From Agrostemma githago (Eukaryota; Streptophyta; Magnoliopsida; Caryophyllales; Caryophyllaceae), in assembly GCA_958450325.1 (NCBI GenBank), contig OY288259.1:23864734-23928733 (forward strand): a stretch of DNA of 64,000 nt, given 5' to 3'. Shown one piece after another: positions 29,815 through 41,038 of the stretch (the first letter of the stretch is position 1; every line of letters starts with the position of its first letter). Under the pieces are notes generated by a model. The model was not told the origin of the DNA. It made no database searches and saw only the letters and a program-made list of their open reading frames with translations. The position numbers were made by a program, and so were the translations under genes.

Positions 29815-32800
29815 ATGTCGGGTTTTGGGAGTCTCCTAACCGAGTGGATGGGTCGTCTTAGGAAATGTGACCTCGAAGTTTGTCCAAGTGATGGTTTGTC
29901 TACGATCATCACGTTAAGGCAGGTTAAGGTGCAAGATAACTTCTTGTTGGCGTGCTCTAATTTTTGGGGTGTTAAGAATCATGTTTTTGCTTTCCTTGGA
30001 GGTAAGGTTTGTCCCCTTCCCGAGGAGCTAGATATTATAGGTGGGTGGTGTTCGGTTCGACCTTGTATATACCCTTAGGAGATGATGCATTTGTGGCACG
30101 ATTTCGTCATTTTTTGGATATTTCCTTGGAAGAGGCTGAGGCTTTCTTAGGGAAGGGTGGTATTGACCTGAAGCTGCTTATGAGGACAATTTCATAGACG
30201 GGTTCCCGCGATATTCCACCTTTGGCTTGTAAACGGGCTCTTAATATTGCGGTGGTAAGCTACAATCTTTTTGAGGATGCGTCGGTGCATGAAGGTTGGG
30301 GTAGTCCTTGGGGTGTGGATGCTGTAATGGGGATGGAACATGGGCGATCGCCCTCTTTGCTTATTCTAGGTGAGCTTATCACGTGTCTCGACGATCGTGC
30401 ACGGATACATCGTGCTTCGTTTCGAGGTTCTAGGATCATTTTGAAGGTATGTTGGGTATCAATTTCCTTTTTTTCGAAGCTTGCCTTAGTTCGAAAGTCT
30501 GACGTTGTTTCGTGGTTCATGCGGGTTTGGTTACAGGAGAGGCTTAGTTTGATCGAGCCTCCCCGGTCTGTCAAGGGTTATAGCTATAAAGGTTTCACGG
30601 GTCGTAAGATGGTGAAACCATGGAACGATGGTGTCACCGAAGGAGAATGGCGTTCCTACTTATAGGCTAATGGGCGGGCTGGCATTAGGTGGATAATCCC
30701 GTGGTGGCATATTAGTGGAAAAGTTGGGTTTCCGTTTTCCTCGTCGGATCGTACTATTCAGATATTGTCTTTAAGGAATCAGATTTATATTTATCCGGGT
30801 GAGTTGTCGCGTCAAATGGGCGTGAAGCGAACTGTATCAGGTGTTACTGATGATGAGTGATGGTGGGATTCGTCGTGGGTCCTACCGTCAATAAATAACC
30901 GACTATTCCTAGTGGGTAGCTAGGGCAAGTAGGGTCGATATCCACGGGGACGGTATTGTAAGGTCTAGACTAGGTCCACCTAAAACTAGGCTAAATCACC
31001 CAACGAACACAAAGAGAACAATAATTGACAAACTATGATGGGAGAAGAAGTATGAACTAAGCTAACAATGAACTAACTATGATATGAGCTAAATGAAATA
31101 ACTAAGACAACCTAGACAACGAAATAGAGAAATAACGACTAACTAGGAAGATGAACCAAATATGGAAAGGAGTAGGGTTAGGTCGGGTTCTTAAGTGTAG
31201 AAGGGTAATTGGGTGATCAAGGGTGTAGGTGTCTCCTAGTTGCTAGAGTCGGTCCGGGCTCTCGCTACGTAGACCGATGTCGAGGTAGATTCGCGCTCTC
31301 GCGTCTAAACCCTAGTCCGCACTCTCGTGCCTACGACTATTCTCAACATAATCACATACTAGACAAACAATGAGAAGATGAGCACAAGTATGGGAAGCAT
31401 TGGCCACTACTACTCACACAAGCAAATCAACAAACACATAGAGTGCCCAATATGTGTCTAACAACAAAGATGTAACCTTTACCCCTAATCAAGCCCTAAT
31501 CACCCATAATATACCCCTAATCCCCCTACTAACCCCACAAGGAGACTACTCACTCATTATCAAACTAACCATAACAATAATAAGAGAAAACAACCTCATA
31601 AACCAAACATCCATTATGAACAACAAGAACAATAACAATAAACAAAATATAAAGATTCAAACTTGATTAAATAAACAAGAACAAGAGTAGAGTAGATTAT
31701 ACCAACAACAAGATGAAGGAAAAGATGTAAACTTGCATAAATAAGAAGCCAAATCAACTCCAAGGTTGTCAAGCTTGGATGAATCTTCAAGAACCCACTT
31801 AATACAAGATTATCTAAACTAGATTAAAGGAAGATTAACTAAAGATTAAAGGAAGATTAATCTAAATGAAGGAACACTAAATCTAGGGTTTATAAAGTTG
31901 TAGAGAGGCTTAAGAGAGTCTAATGTAATGTATGATATGTAAACAATACAAGAGGGAAGTATTTATATGGTTACAAGAATGAAGGAGGATGAAAGAAACA
32001 AGGCGCGGCTGCAGCACCACGGTCCCGACCTGGACGGGATGGTCCCGACAGGGACAGGCTGGTCCCGACCGGGACGGACCCAGGTCAGTAGCACTCGCTT
32101 TTGTGCACCTCATCCCGGACGGGATGAGGCCATACCCGTCGGGGATGAGTCTTGTAGGCCTCCAATATGATCATTAAGGTCCCTCCTTGCCTTTCATGGG
32201 TTTCTCATCCATTCTCGGGTCTCGGGATCGAGTCTAAGGGGCTCGAGATTGGGTCCCAAGGTCTCGGGATCGAATCCAAGGCACCGAGTGATCGTTCCTT
32301 CACTTCGTTGGCTCCAAAATGTGTATGTATCGAGTCGGAATCGTTCCAACTCTTCGTGAATGGTCTCGGGAACCTGAAACAAACTAGAGGAAGCATAAGT
32401 AGCCCATAAACCGCTCCCAAGGAGCGATTCCACAAGGAAAATGGGACCAAAATACAGTAAAATAGGCACTACAAACTACACTTATCAATGAGGCCCCTAA
32501 GTCCCTTCCATGGACGGAGAGTTCCCTCCAAGAGTTTGGAATGTCTTGGGGACGGAGGTTTCCACATCCGGTTATCATAGAAGTTATTTGACCGACCGAC
32601 CCTACTCATTCCCAACGAGGAGCTTACGGATGTCTGCTAGGGCAGAGCAAGTCGAATGTTAGGGAAACCCTTATGCTGAAGAATAAGGAGGTGGCTCAAG
32701 TTAATGTGACTAAGCGTTCGACCAAAGACAGTGTTACCGATCCTAGCGTCGCCAGTTCATCTAAACGGGCCAAGACTGACAAGACCCGTATTAAAAATGT

Positions 32801-32939
32801 GAGTGAGGAGGGGAAGTGGGATTGGCTGGGCTCGTGTTCGGCTAAGACAGAAGTGGAAGCCTATATTTTGAAGGTCTACGGTGAGAGACCAGAAGAGGCA
32901 CTTCCGAATGGCAAGGGGAAAGAGAAGTTGGACCGGTAG
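29815..32939 (+). pseudogene. Antisense ORF of D2 (DUF7745-like), split by solo LTR J
   Basis: Segments 29815-30857 and 32493-32939 join in one frame (~496 codons) when LTR J and one copy of its target duplication are removed. Features: FWGVKNHVFAFLGGKVCPLPEEL near residue 55, then FLDISLEEAEAFLG, EGWGSPWGVDAVMGMEHGR, RIHRASFRGSRIILK, WLQERLSLIEPP, and a basic S/K-rich C-terminus. The pattern resembles the uncharacterised retroelement-linked domain I know as DUF7745 (from memory). Defects: a one-base loss near 30074, TAG at 30195 and 30663, TGA at 32589. It runs opposite to gag/pol, between integrase and the PMD gene. Function unknown. Confidence 0.75.
30858..32487 (-). repeat. Solo LTR J (1630 bp)
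   Basis: It begins TGATAAGTGTAG and ends ...CCCACCATCA on the minus strand, flanked by exact ATGAG duplications (30853-30857, 32488-32492). It contains no coding or internal sequence. TATA box on the minus strand at 31960-31968; upstream (32016-32150) are repeated GGTCCCGACNGGGAC-type dyads. The TGATAAG start and the TATCGACC block near the other end suggest an Athila/Tat-like family. Confidence 0.9.
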
Positions 32940-33723
32940 AGCCCAGTTGCTTAACATTTTGTTATATTAATTTATATTATGTGGCGTATTAGTACTAGTT
33001 TTTGTAGGGTTTTTCTTGACTCGTTGTCATTTTCCGGGTAACCAGATTTTGGGATGCTCGATGTAAAGGGCCTCGACAAAGGCTTGATTTAACTGATTTT
33101 GCATTAATGAGAAGCACATTTTTTTTGCGGTGGCTCGCAACTCGATTCTCCATTTTACCCGGAGCGCCCTTACGAGTTTTCACCGTCCTCGGCTCACCTT
33201 TTTGTTTTGTTTTTTCTTTTTTTTTGGTTATTTTGTTTTTTGGCGGCTCGCAACTCGATTCTTCATTTTGCCCGGAGCGCCCTTTCGGGTTTTCATTCCG
33301 TCCTCGGCTCGTCATTTTTTTTAACGACGGCTCGTAACTCGTTTTTTCATTTTTCCCGGGGCGCCCTTTCGGGTTTTCGCCCCGTCCTCGGCTCGTCGTT
33401 TGTGCTTCGTCATTGGAATCACTCGTTAACCGGAACGCGGGGGAGGGGTTTCGATTTGCATGTGAATCGAGTAATCAATTTTATTATTTTTGTTGGCTGT
33501 ACCCTTGAAAGGTTGCCTACGAATACGTGTTTAGACGGAATCAAACCATGTTCGTAGTTCATAATAGATGTGAGTTATTTTGCTTTAGACTCGTTATGCC
33601 AATTATCGATGCAAATTATTTTTAAGCATTTTGCATGGGTTTTCACCCTAGTTTAGAGATCAGGATGAGGTTGTCGAGGAGGTTAAGCAGAGTATCGTTT
33701 GAGTTGGTCCATGTTGGTTGGGG
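32940..33723. repeat. Spacer between antisense ORF and integrase of D2
   Basis: Colinear with 4816-5710 of element D. It includes three copies (33130-33400) of the 'ctcgcaactcg...ccctttcgggttttc' repeat. No credible coding sequence. Confidence 0.65.
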
Positions 33724-33728
33724 TCGAG

Positions 33729-36700
33729 TGTAACACCCGCTATTTTCCTAGCATTTTTATTCTACCGTTATGACATCGTTATAACTCTATCACATTTTGG
33801 CTTATGTTTCATCATTTTTCCAAGCTTATTTTCAATTTTGAGTTTAATAATATTTATTTTTATTTTAAAAGATTTTAATTCCTTTACATCTATTTATTTG
33901 ATTTTCTTTGTAAACTAATTAATTTTCCGCGAAGAATTCTATTTCTCTTTGAATAGACGTTTTAAGCTTGGATTTAAGTTATTCCTTTCCTAAAAATGTT
34001 AAATACATTTATATAATATTTTCAAGTAGTAAATAATTTTATTTACGAAAATAAGGCATTTATGATTTTAATACGAAGTTTCGTAAATAATTATTTTCCA
34101 ACACGAGGTTTACTCGAATTGCTTTGAAATGCTTTTAACTATTTCACGATTATACTTTTTATCAACTTATAAATCATTTGAGACCTTTTCCTCATATTTT
34201 AGACCGACAAAGCTTCTTGTTACAATTTAACTACGTTTTACCAATAGGTTTCATTTTATCACATTAAACCGTAAACATAAGATTCTTTTCTTTTCATTGA
34301 ATTGAGGCTTTAATACTCAAACTCTTCCTACTCCTCCTCTTATCCTTATGGCCGGCCAACCTAGTCTAGATACACTTTGGATGCTTCATCCATCTTTACT
34401 ATCATTTATGCTTAAAATCTTTCCTTCCTCCCTTCATTCATTTGTTGTCATAAAATTTATTCAACATCTCCTTTCCTTCCCTTTTGGCCGAGTATTCATC
34501 CTTCTCCCCTTGGCTGATTCTTGCTTAATTCGAGTCCCAATTGTCTCATTTTTATCGTCAAATTAATCCTCTTTCCGATTCCTTCGTTAAGGATTTGTGG
34601 ACGATCCCGAGGCTAACAAGTATATTATTGATTCCGACTTGGATTAGAGGTAACGTCGATGTTACTCGGTATTTCATGATTCTAATTGTGTGATTGCACG
34701 TATATTTTTATATTTCATTTTTGACAATATATGTATGTCATATAATCTGGAAAAATTTTAAAAGTTGAAAATTTGCATGTTTCGGTATTTTTATCGCTTT
34801 TACGAGATTAACGATTAAATTGTTATATTAATTTGTAAAATCGTAATATTCGGCCTAAACTTGTAATAAATTATTATATTCTGTAAAAATGAAATTATTG
34901 ATGATTTTTAATAATTTAGTATTTTTCTGATATTTTAGTTATCGATTATTGATTTATTACCGTTTACGAACAAAAACGATTAAAAGCCGTTTTTTAGTTC
35001 TAGTACTTAAACATTTTATTTTAATCTTATTTTTGACATGGTGAAACTTTATGATGAAATAGAATTTTATGAATATTTTCATAATCTTTCGGAATTGTTA
35101 AGTGGATGAATTAATTAATCACTTTAAATCATCGTTTATCGTTAAAATCGCGTTTGTCGTTTAAATTTTCGATTTCTGGTCCTATGATTAAATCTGGAAA
35201 AAAAATATGATTCTGATGATTTCATAAGAAAATGTAATTTTATGATTTTTAGTGCTTTAATAAAATGTTAGGAACGATAAGTTTTATTAATGGAATCGTT
35301 AATTGTGAAAACAGGTTTAAAAGACGGTTTTAACGGGATTTATTAAATCTGGAATTTTTGGAAATATGGAAAAATAGTATTTTCTGGAAAATCATGATTT
35401 TTAAGTTTAATAATAGTTTTTGGATATTAATACGTAAATCGTTTTGTAACTACTATTTTTTTAATCGTTATTGTCGAGATTAGACGATTAACGAGAAAAC
35501 CCTTTAAAAACCGAGTCTAAGTATTCTGGAAAATTTTCTTTTCTCGAAAGAATGTCCATAAATGTATTTTAGCCATTTTACGTAATTTTTGTTCTATTTA
35601 TTAAAGTCTTTAATTAATAGCAATGATTTTTGGACAAATTACGATTTATCATTAAAATGATCTGTTTCACCTAAAAGAATTATTTTTCCAGCAATTTTGA
35701 AAATATTAAAATCTGAAACTTTAAGAGTTAAATCATCCTTTAACATACTCTAAATAAATTCATTGGTTTAATTAAATAAAAGACGTTAAAAGATTTAATT
35801 TGACATTTGCCGTAAAATCCTATTTATAATTGTATTGTCGAAACTAATAATAATTAGGAAATTTTAGCTTTGTAACTTTTGAAAACACCCTGATTAGTAG
35901 TATTAAAATGCTTAAGACATTTTTAATCATTTCATAACACTTTTACGATATTTTAATAATGTCGTAAACCCGATTGTTCTCGTTTTAGAAATTAATATCG
36001 TTAAGGCTGAAATTATTAGTTTTATAAATCTATATCGTTTACTAAAAATGTTGAATTAGTATAAACTATTATTTTCGCTATTTTGATATGATGCTATTTT
36101 TAGTAAAATTTCTAAAAATAAAAGTTTCCTAAAATAGAAGTTTTCTAAAATAGAAAGTTTTATCTTTTAGAATATTATGATTACTCCTTTTATCTTCATA
36201 TTGTTTACAATGATTATATCTTTTAAATATCGATAATTGCTTGGTTTTGGAGTTATGCAATAAGGACAAGTGTGGGTTTAGAGTAATATACTCTGGGATG
36301 TACGTTTTGCCATCAACTGTAAGGCTAGTGTGTCTTTATAGGGCACATTGGTTGTTGAACTGAGCACGGTTTGTGTTCAAGAGGGTGTATATTTACCTTA
36401 AACTTAGATATCGCATCTTATAAGTCGCGTCGGGTTGAACTGGATATGGTTTGTATCCCGGAGGGGTGTGCACTACTTAAACCAGGACCTTGCTGCACGC
36501 AGTCCTGTTATAGTTGAGTTGCCTAGTTAGAGACTGGATTCTGTTGTGAGTTAAGTCTACAGTTCTCGAAGCTAGTTTCTAGTTTTATCCTAGTGAAAGT
36601 CTAGATTCTACACTAACCCTATCCATAAACGCCATTTTGATTATTTTATTTATTATCGATATAAATTGGTTTGTAGGTTGGCAAATATCTTTATGTTTCT

Positions 36701-37129
36701 TCGGAAACCCATTTCATTGTTTTGTTTTACGCTGAAAGCTTATTTTTAATATGCTGCTTTACTGCTTTCCATTTTTACTATTTTTCTATAGTAATAATTA
36801 CAGTTTTAAAATCCTGTCATACGGCTGGGAGAACGTTGACGTTGCTCCCCACTGATTGTGGCTGTTATGTTTTAACATGGCAGGTATACTTGTTTCCGGG
36901 TGTGGGCTAGCGAGCAATGTGAATCCTGCTTATTTTTCTTTTACAATTATGTCTTGTGATTGTTCAAACCCCTTTGTGGATCATTTTTTTAAATTTTGGC
37001 CATTTTATTTTAGGCTTATTGTTTGACTTTACCATTTAAATTTTACTAAGACATAGTTACAGCGTGTTTTAATCCCGACTCTACAGTGTTTCCGCCACTG
37101 TATCGCGTTAGAATTTCTAGGGGATTACA
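33729..37129. repeat. Solo LTR I (3401 bp)
   Basis: It starts TGTAACACCC and ends GGGATTACA, with exact TCGAG duplications on both sides (33724-33728, 37130-37134). It is AT-rich, without a gag or pol trace, primer site or polypurine tract, so one LTR remains after recombination. The terminal TGTAACACCC and the length suggest a Tekay/Del-type chromovirus, by inference. The likely orientation is plus. Confidence 0.88.
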
Positions 37130-37134
37130 TCGAG

Positions 37135-38159
37135 AATTCTTGACCGTCTAGGTCAGTATGGATCACGGCGCCCCCCGTTAGTATCTTTTTGACGAGGTAG
37201 GGGCTCGCCCAGTTTGGTTTGCATTTCCCTCTAAGGTCGACGGGAAGGGGTGCTCTAATGGATTTGACTCCTAGGTCTCCCTCATATATGTTTCAGGATT
37301 TGACTCGTTCGTTAAAGGCTCGTTGTATTTTTTGTTAGTAGACTTGCACGTTGGTTAGTGCGTGTATTCTACGCTCATCTAGGAGTACTAGCTCGTCGTA
37401 ACATTTTTGGTTCCATTCTTCTTTGGGAATGCCGCTTTCGGCTAGTATCCTTAGCGAGGGTATTTCTAGCTCTATCGATTGTACGCTCTCAGAACCGTAG
37501 GTTAGGTAATAGGGTGTGGCTCCAGTGGGTGTTCGGTAGGAGGTTCGGTATCCCCATAATGCGAAGGGTATTTTGTTTGGCCAATCCCGGTAGTTGTCTA
37601 TCATTTTCTTAAGGATTGTGATGATGGTTTTTTTGTTGCCTCCACAGCCCCATTTGTCTGAGGTCTGTAGGGTGAGGATTTATGTCTTTGGATTTTGTAT
37701 TTATCTAGGAGTTTTTGGGTGTCGGCCCTAAAGTGAGCCCCCTGATCACTGATGATCTCGTGAGGTATGCCGTAGTGACAGATAATGTTGTTTTGTAGGA
37801 ATTTGACTACTTGTTTAGAGGTTAGTATGATGTAAGAGGCTGCTTCTACCCATTAGGTAAAGTAATCAACGACCACTAGTATAAAAAAGTGTCCGCCGGT
37901 TCCGGATGGGTGTACTTTTACTATGATGTCAATTCCCCAGGTAGAGAAGGGCTAGGGTGTTGTTGTGGTGTGGAGTGGGTATGGTGGTAGGTGTAGGATA
38001 TTGGCAAATATTTAGCAATTGTGGCAATAGCGGCTATAACGTCGGCAGTCTGCCTCTAGGGTGACCCAGTAATAACCTAGTCTTATTATTTTTTGGGCTA
38101 ATAGGTGTGCGCTCATGTGGGGTCCGCATTCCCCGTCATGCACTTCTTCCATGACTTTT
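37135..38159 (-). pseudogene. Integrase of D2
   Basis: The minus strand shows the H2C2 zinc finger region (HMSAHLLAQKII...CHNC), the core with GIDIIVKVHPSGTGGHFFIL, WVEAASY, HYGIPHEIISDQGAHFRADT and SPYRPQTNGAVEA (D, D and E catalytic residues all present), then DNYRDWPNKIPFALWGYRTS and TYGSESVQ. It is broken by several stops (for example in VDYFT-stop-WVEAA) and a frameshift after GAVEA near 37635. In function it would join element cDNA to nuclear DNA. Confidence 0.85.
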
Positions 38160-38760
38160 TCGGATTAGGTTTTGTTTATGCATCTAAGGAATAGTCCTTG
38201 TGGGCTTGTATTCTTAAGGCTCTTTTGTTTTCAGTGTTTGTGTTAGATGGGTCTATTCCATCGGTTTTGAAGTCAAGGACCATCTGGAACCAGGGTTCTT
38301 CAGTAGTGTCATCGGTTTCAATGATGTGGATGTAGGCGGGTTGCTCGCTTCTCTCTACGCAGATAGGCATAGAGAAAAGGTTGTCGGGCATGTTTATTAG
38401 TGAGGCTAGCTTGAATAGGGTGTCAGCGAATTTGTTTTCTTCGCGGGGTATGTGTATGAAATTAATTTCAATGAATTCTTGGGATATTGTTTCGATTTCG
38501 GTTTGGTATGGAGGTAGGCTCTTGCTATAGACCTTCCAGGTGCCTGTGGCTTGGTTGATTACTAAGGATGAATCTCTGTGGACTCTAAGGTTCTTAACTC
38601 CTATAGTTACACCGACTTTTAGCCCTATTAGGCAGGCTTCGTATTCGGCTGCGTTGTTGGTTACTGGGAAGTCTAGTGTGACGGTGTGGTGTATGGTTGT
38701 ATGTTGTTGTGGGTTCTTATGTTGGTTTTCTTGGTTAGGAAGTCACCTATGGATTGAGCT
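38160..38760 (-). pseudogene. Archaeal-type RNase H of D2
   Basis: The minus-strand frame shows the N-A-A-E-Y-E-A-C-L-I-G-L-K catalytic block, HRDSSLVINQATGTWKV, and IPREENKFADTLFKL, followed by the linker KRALRIQAHKDYSL toward integrase. It is better preserved at the first motif than in element D. No RT or ordinary RNase H lies upstream. Confidence 0.8.
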
Positions 38761-39135
38761 TAGGGTAATTGTTCCTGATTTCTTTTTAGGGTGAAATTAG
38801 GTGGGCTGTTAGTTGTAGCCCTTGTGCTTTGATTAATTGTTATCGATAAATGACATAGTATCGAGTTCCAAACGAAAAAGTGCGTTATCAAGCGATTGTC
38901 GAGGCGTGTTTGTAAAAATTCGTTCTATTGATATGATTAATAAGTGGGCTAGGTGCCCGAGATATTGTTTAGTGGAGATGGAGGACAGGCCCCCTAGCAC
39001 CTCCTGACTTGATACATAAAAAAAGAAAAGGCAAAGTCTATGGTTATTATTAAACCTAGGCCCTACAAATGCGCTTAGACCCTAGCTAAGACCGGACTCA
39101 CTGCCCTTGGGAGCGCCTTCGTCTTGATATGACCG

Positions 39136-39911
39136 TTATGACTCGACCATATTGTGACATTGACCTGACTTTGGGACCACAACTGTCCCTCGGTTCTTAT
39201 ATCTGTACATAGCCCTCCGGAGACATGCCCCTTGATGGATATTTAGGATTGGCTTTTGTTGGCGGGTCATTAAGAGGTTTAAGCTAAGGTAACTTGTGAC
39301 AACTACCGATGTCACTATTTCTCCCGGGCGATCTTGAAGGAGAAGTCTTCTTTTTGCCGTTTTGCGGGAGAAAATGTCCCCTCTTCGATCATGTCCTGGA
39401 TGACGTGCTTTAACGTAAAGCATGCCTTAGCATCATGGCTGTTACCTTGATGGAACAGGCAGTAGGCATTAGGACTCCAATTTTTGGTTTGCCTTTCGAC
39501 TGGCAGGTCCCGAGTAGGACCCATGGGTAAGAGTAAGCTTTGATCTACTAGGTTGTTGAGGGTCTCAGTTTATGATGAGTTGATCTTAGTAAACTTTTTT
39601 CGTGACGTTCTTGCTTTGTCGGGTAGGGCCTTATGGGGCCTTGAGGTTATTTCTGTGTTGGCCCTAGGGGGTTTTGCCTGGGCGGAGCACTAGGATGACC
39701 TACTTGGGGTAAGTCCTTGGGTATGGTGATCACCTGAACTGTCATTTGCTTTGCTCTCCGTGCCCCCACTTTCGAGGAAACTAAGGCGGCTATCGATGTG
39801 GCAAACGAAGCAGGTCAGGCGATCTATCGAAGTGCGGACATCCTGAACCACTTCAGTTAGGGTATTGAAATCGTTGCAGATGTTTTCGATGACTCTCGGA
39901 TCTAGGGACAT
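39136..39911 (-). pseudogene. gag: Shortened gag of D2, disrupted
   Basis: It begins at the ATG at 39909-39911 (MSLDPRVIENICNDFNTLTE), equivalent to D at 7778, and has the same coiled-coil start. The knuckle region YCLFHQGNSHDAKACFTLK keeps the C-H-H-C residues but has S for G before the second H. A stop at 39690 and two frame changes break it. The capsid domain is missing, as in D. Confidence 0.78.
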
Positions 39912-41033
39912 GTTTGGGGAGTGGTTCTGCAAGAAAATGTCGGAGGTCAGGATGGATCCATCGGACGACTTAAAGACTCGAGGAATACTCGTATGCGAGC
40001 GACACGGAGACGAGACCCTTGATTTGAGCATGTGTTGCGGTTATCGAATTTAGGGACTCGGGTACTTTAGACTCTTGGTGTATTCGGCGCAGTGCCTAAT
40101 AGACTTGTGTCTCTAGAACGAGACAATTTGACATAAACCATGAGAGTGAGATTTAAGAAAGATGCCTTCTCTAGATGAGACGACCCAAAATGTAAAACCT
40201 CGGATTGAGGCGACCCTAGTAACTAACATAGACAGTTAATCACACGGTTGTACGACGTAAGGAGTTGATCTCGATCCCGGCTCGGAATCAAAGAGTTTTG
40301 ATGCTTTTGAAAACCGAGGGGTTTTGAAAATAAACTTTTCGAAAGCGCGAGTTTTTATGAAGTCGGTATTACGATGGTTTAGTGACATCGTTTGTGATGT
40401 GCGTAAGGCGTTGCTACGTGAGTGTCGAGAATTCGACAATAGCAAGGGTGTAAGTCGTGATTTTGTAATAGAAGCGCGGTTGTAGAGGAACCGGTTTTGA
40501 AAAAAATAAATGTGATGTTGCGTTTTTCGAGGCTACTATTAATTAGTAACTCGAAGTTTACGGTGTAGACGGTGTTTGTAAGGGAACGTGGTGTTTGTGA
40601 TGAGGTTTTGAAGGTGTGACCAAATCCTTGTCATAGAATTTAGGTGGTGAAAGTGTTTTTAGAAAAAAACTTGAAAACGTGCGACCGTATTTGTCGATTC
40701 CATTGATTGGAATTTCGATGGTGGTGACGGTGTGTTGCAAAAAAATAAAAAATGTCCCGTGTGTATAACTCTTTTGAGTTCCTTGACTCCATTAATTTAA
40801 GTTTCGGTTGTGTTAACGGTATGCTTAAAAAATAGGTTTTAGAAATAAAATGTAACCGTATTACTCGCCTAGGTCCCGTTGGTTGGGAAATTGACGGCAG
40901 TAATGGTGCTTATGTGAGTGAATGTTTTGAAAACAAAATGTAACCATGTGAGTACCTCGATCCCATTGGTTGGGATTTTGGTAATGATAACGGTATGTCG
41001 TTGTTGTTCGAAAATGACGAGTTTTATTTTGGC
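39912..41033 (-). other. Leader of D2, part 1
   Basis: Non-coding, colinear with D 7779-8650 and 12383-12600. It ends at the CAAAG target of element A (41034-41038) and continues at 52940. Confidence 0.6.
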
Positions 41034-41038
41034 CAAAG

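Noticed and set aside
30448..30540. Possible intron in the DUF7745-like ORF (GTATGT... to TTACAG)
   Set aside because: The reading frame is open through it and removing it would delete residues that fit the flanking motif; left unspliced.
33729..37129. Host intergenic or promoter sequence between retroelement pieces
   Set aside because: Exact TCGAG duplications and TG...CA ends show it is a solo LTR.
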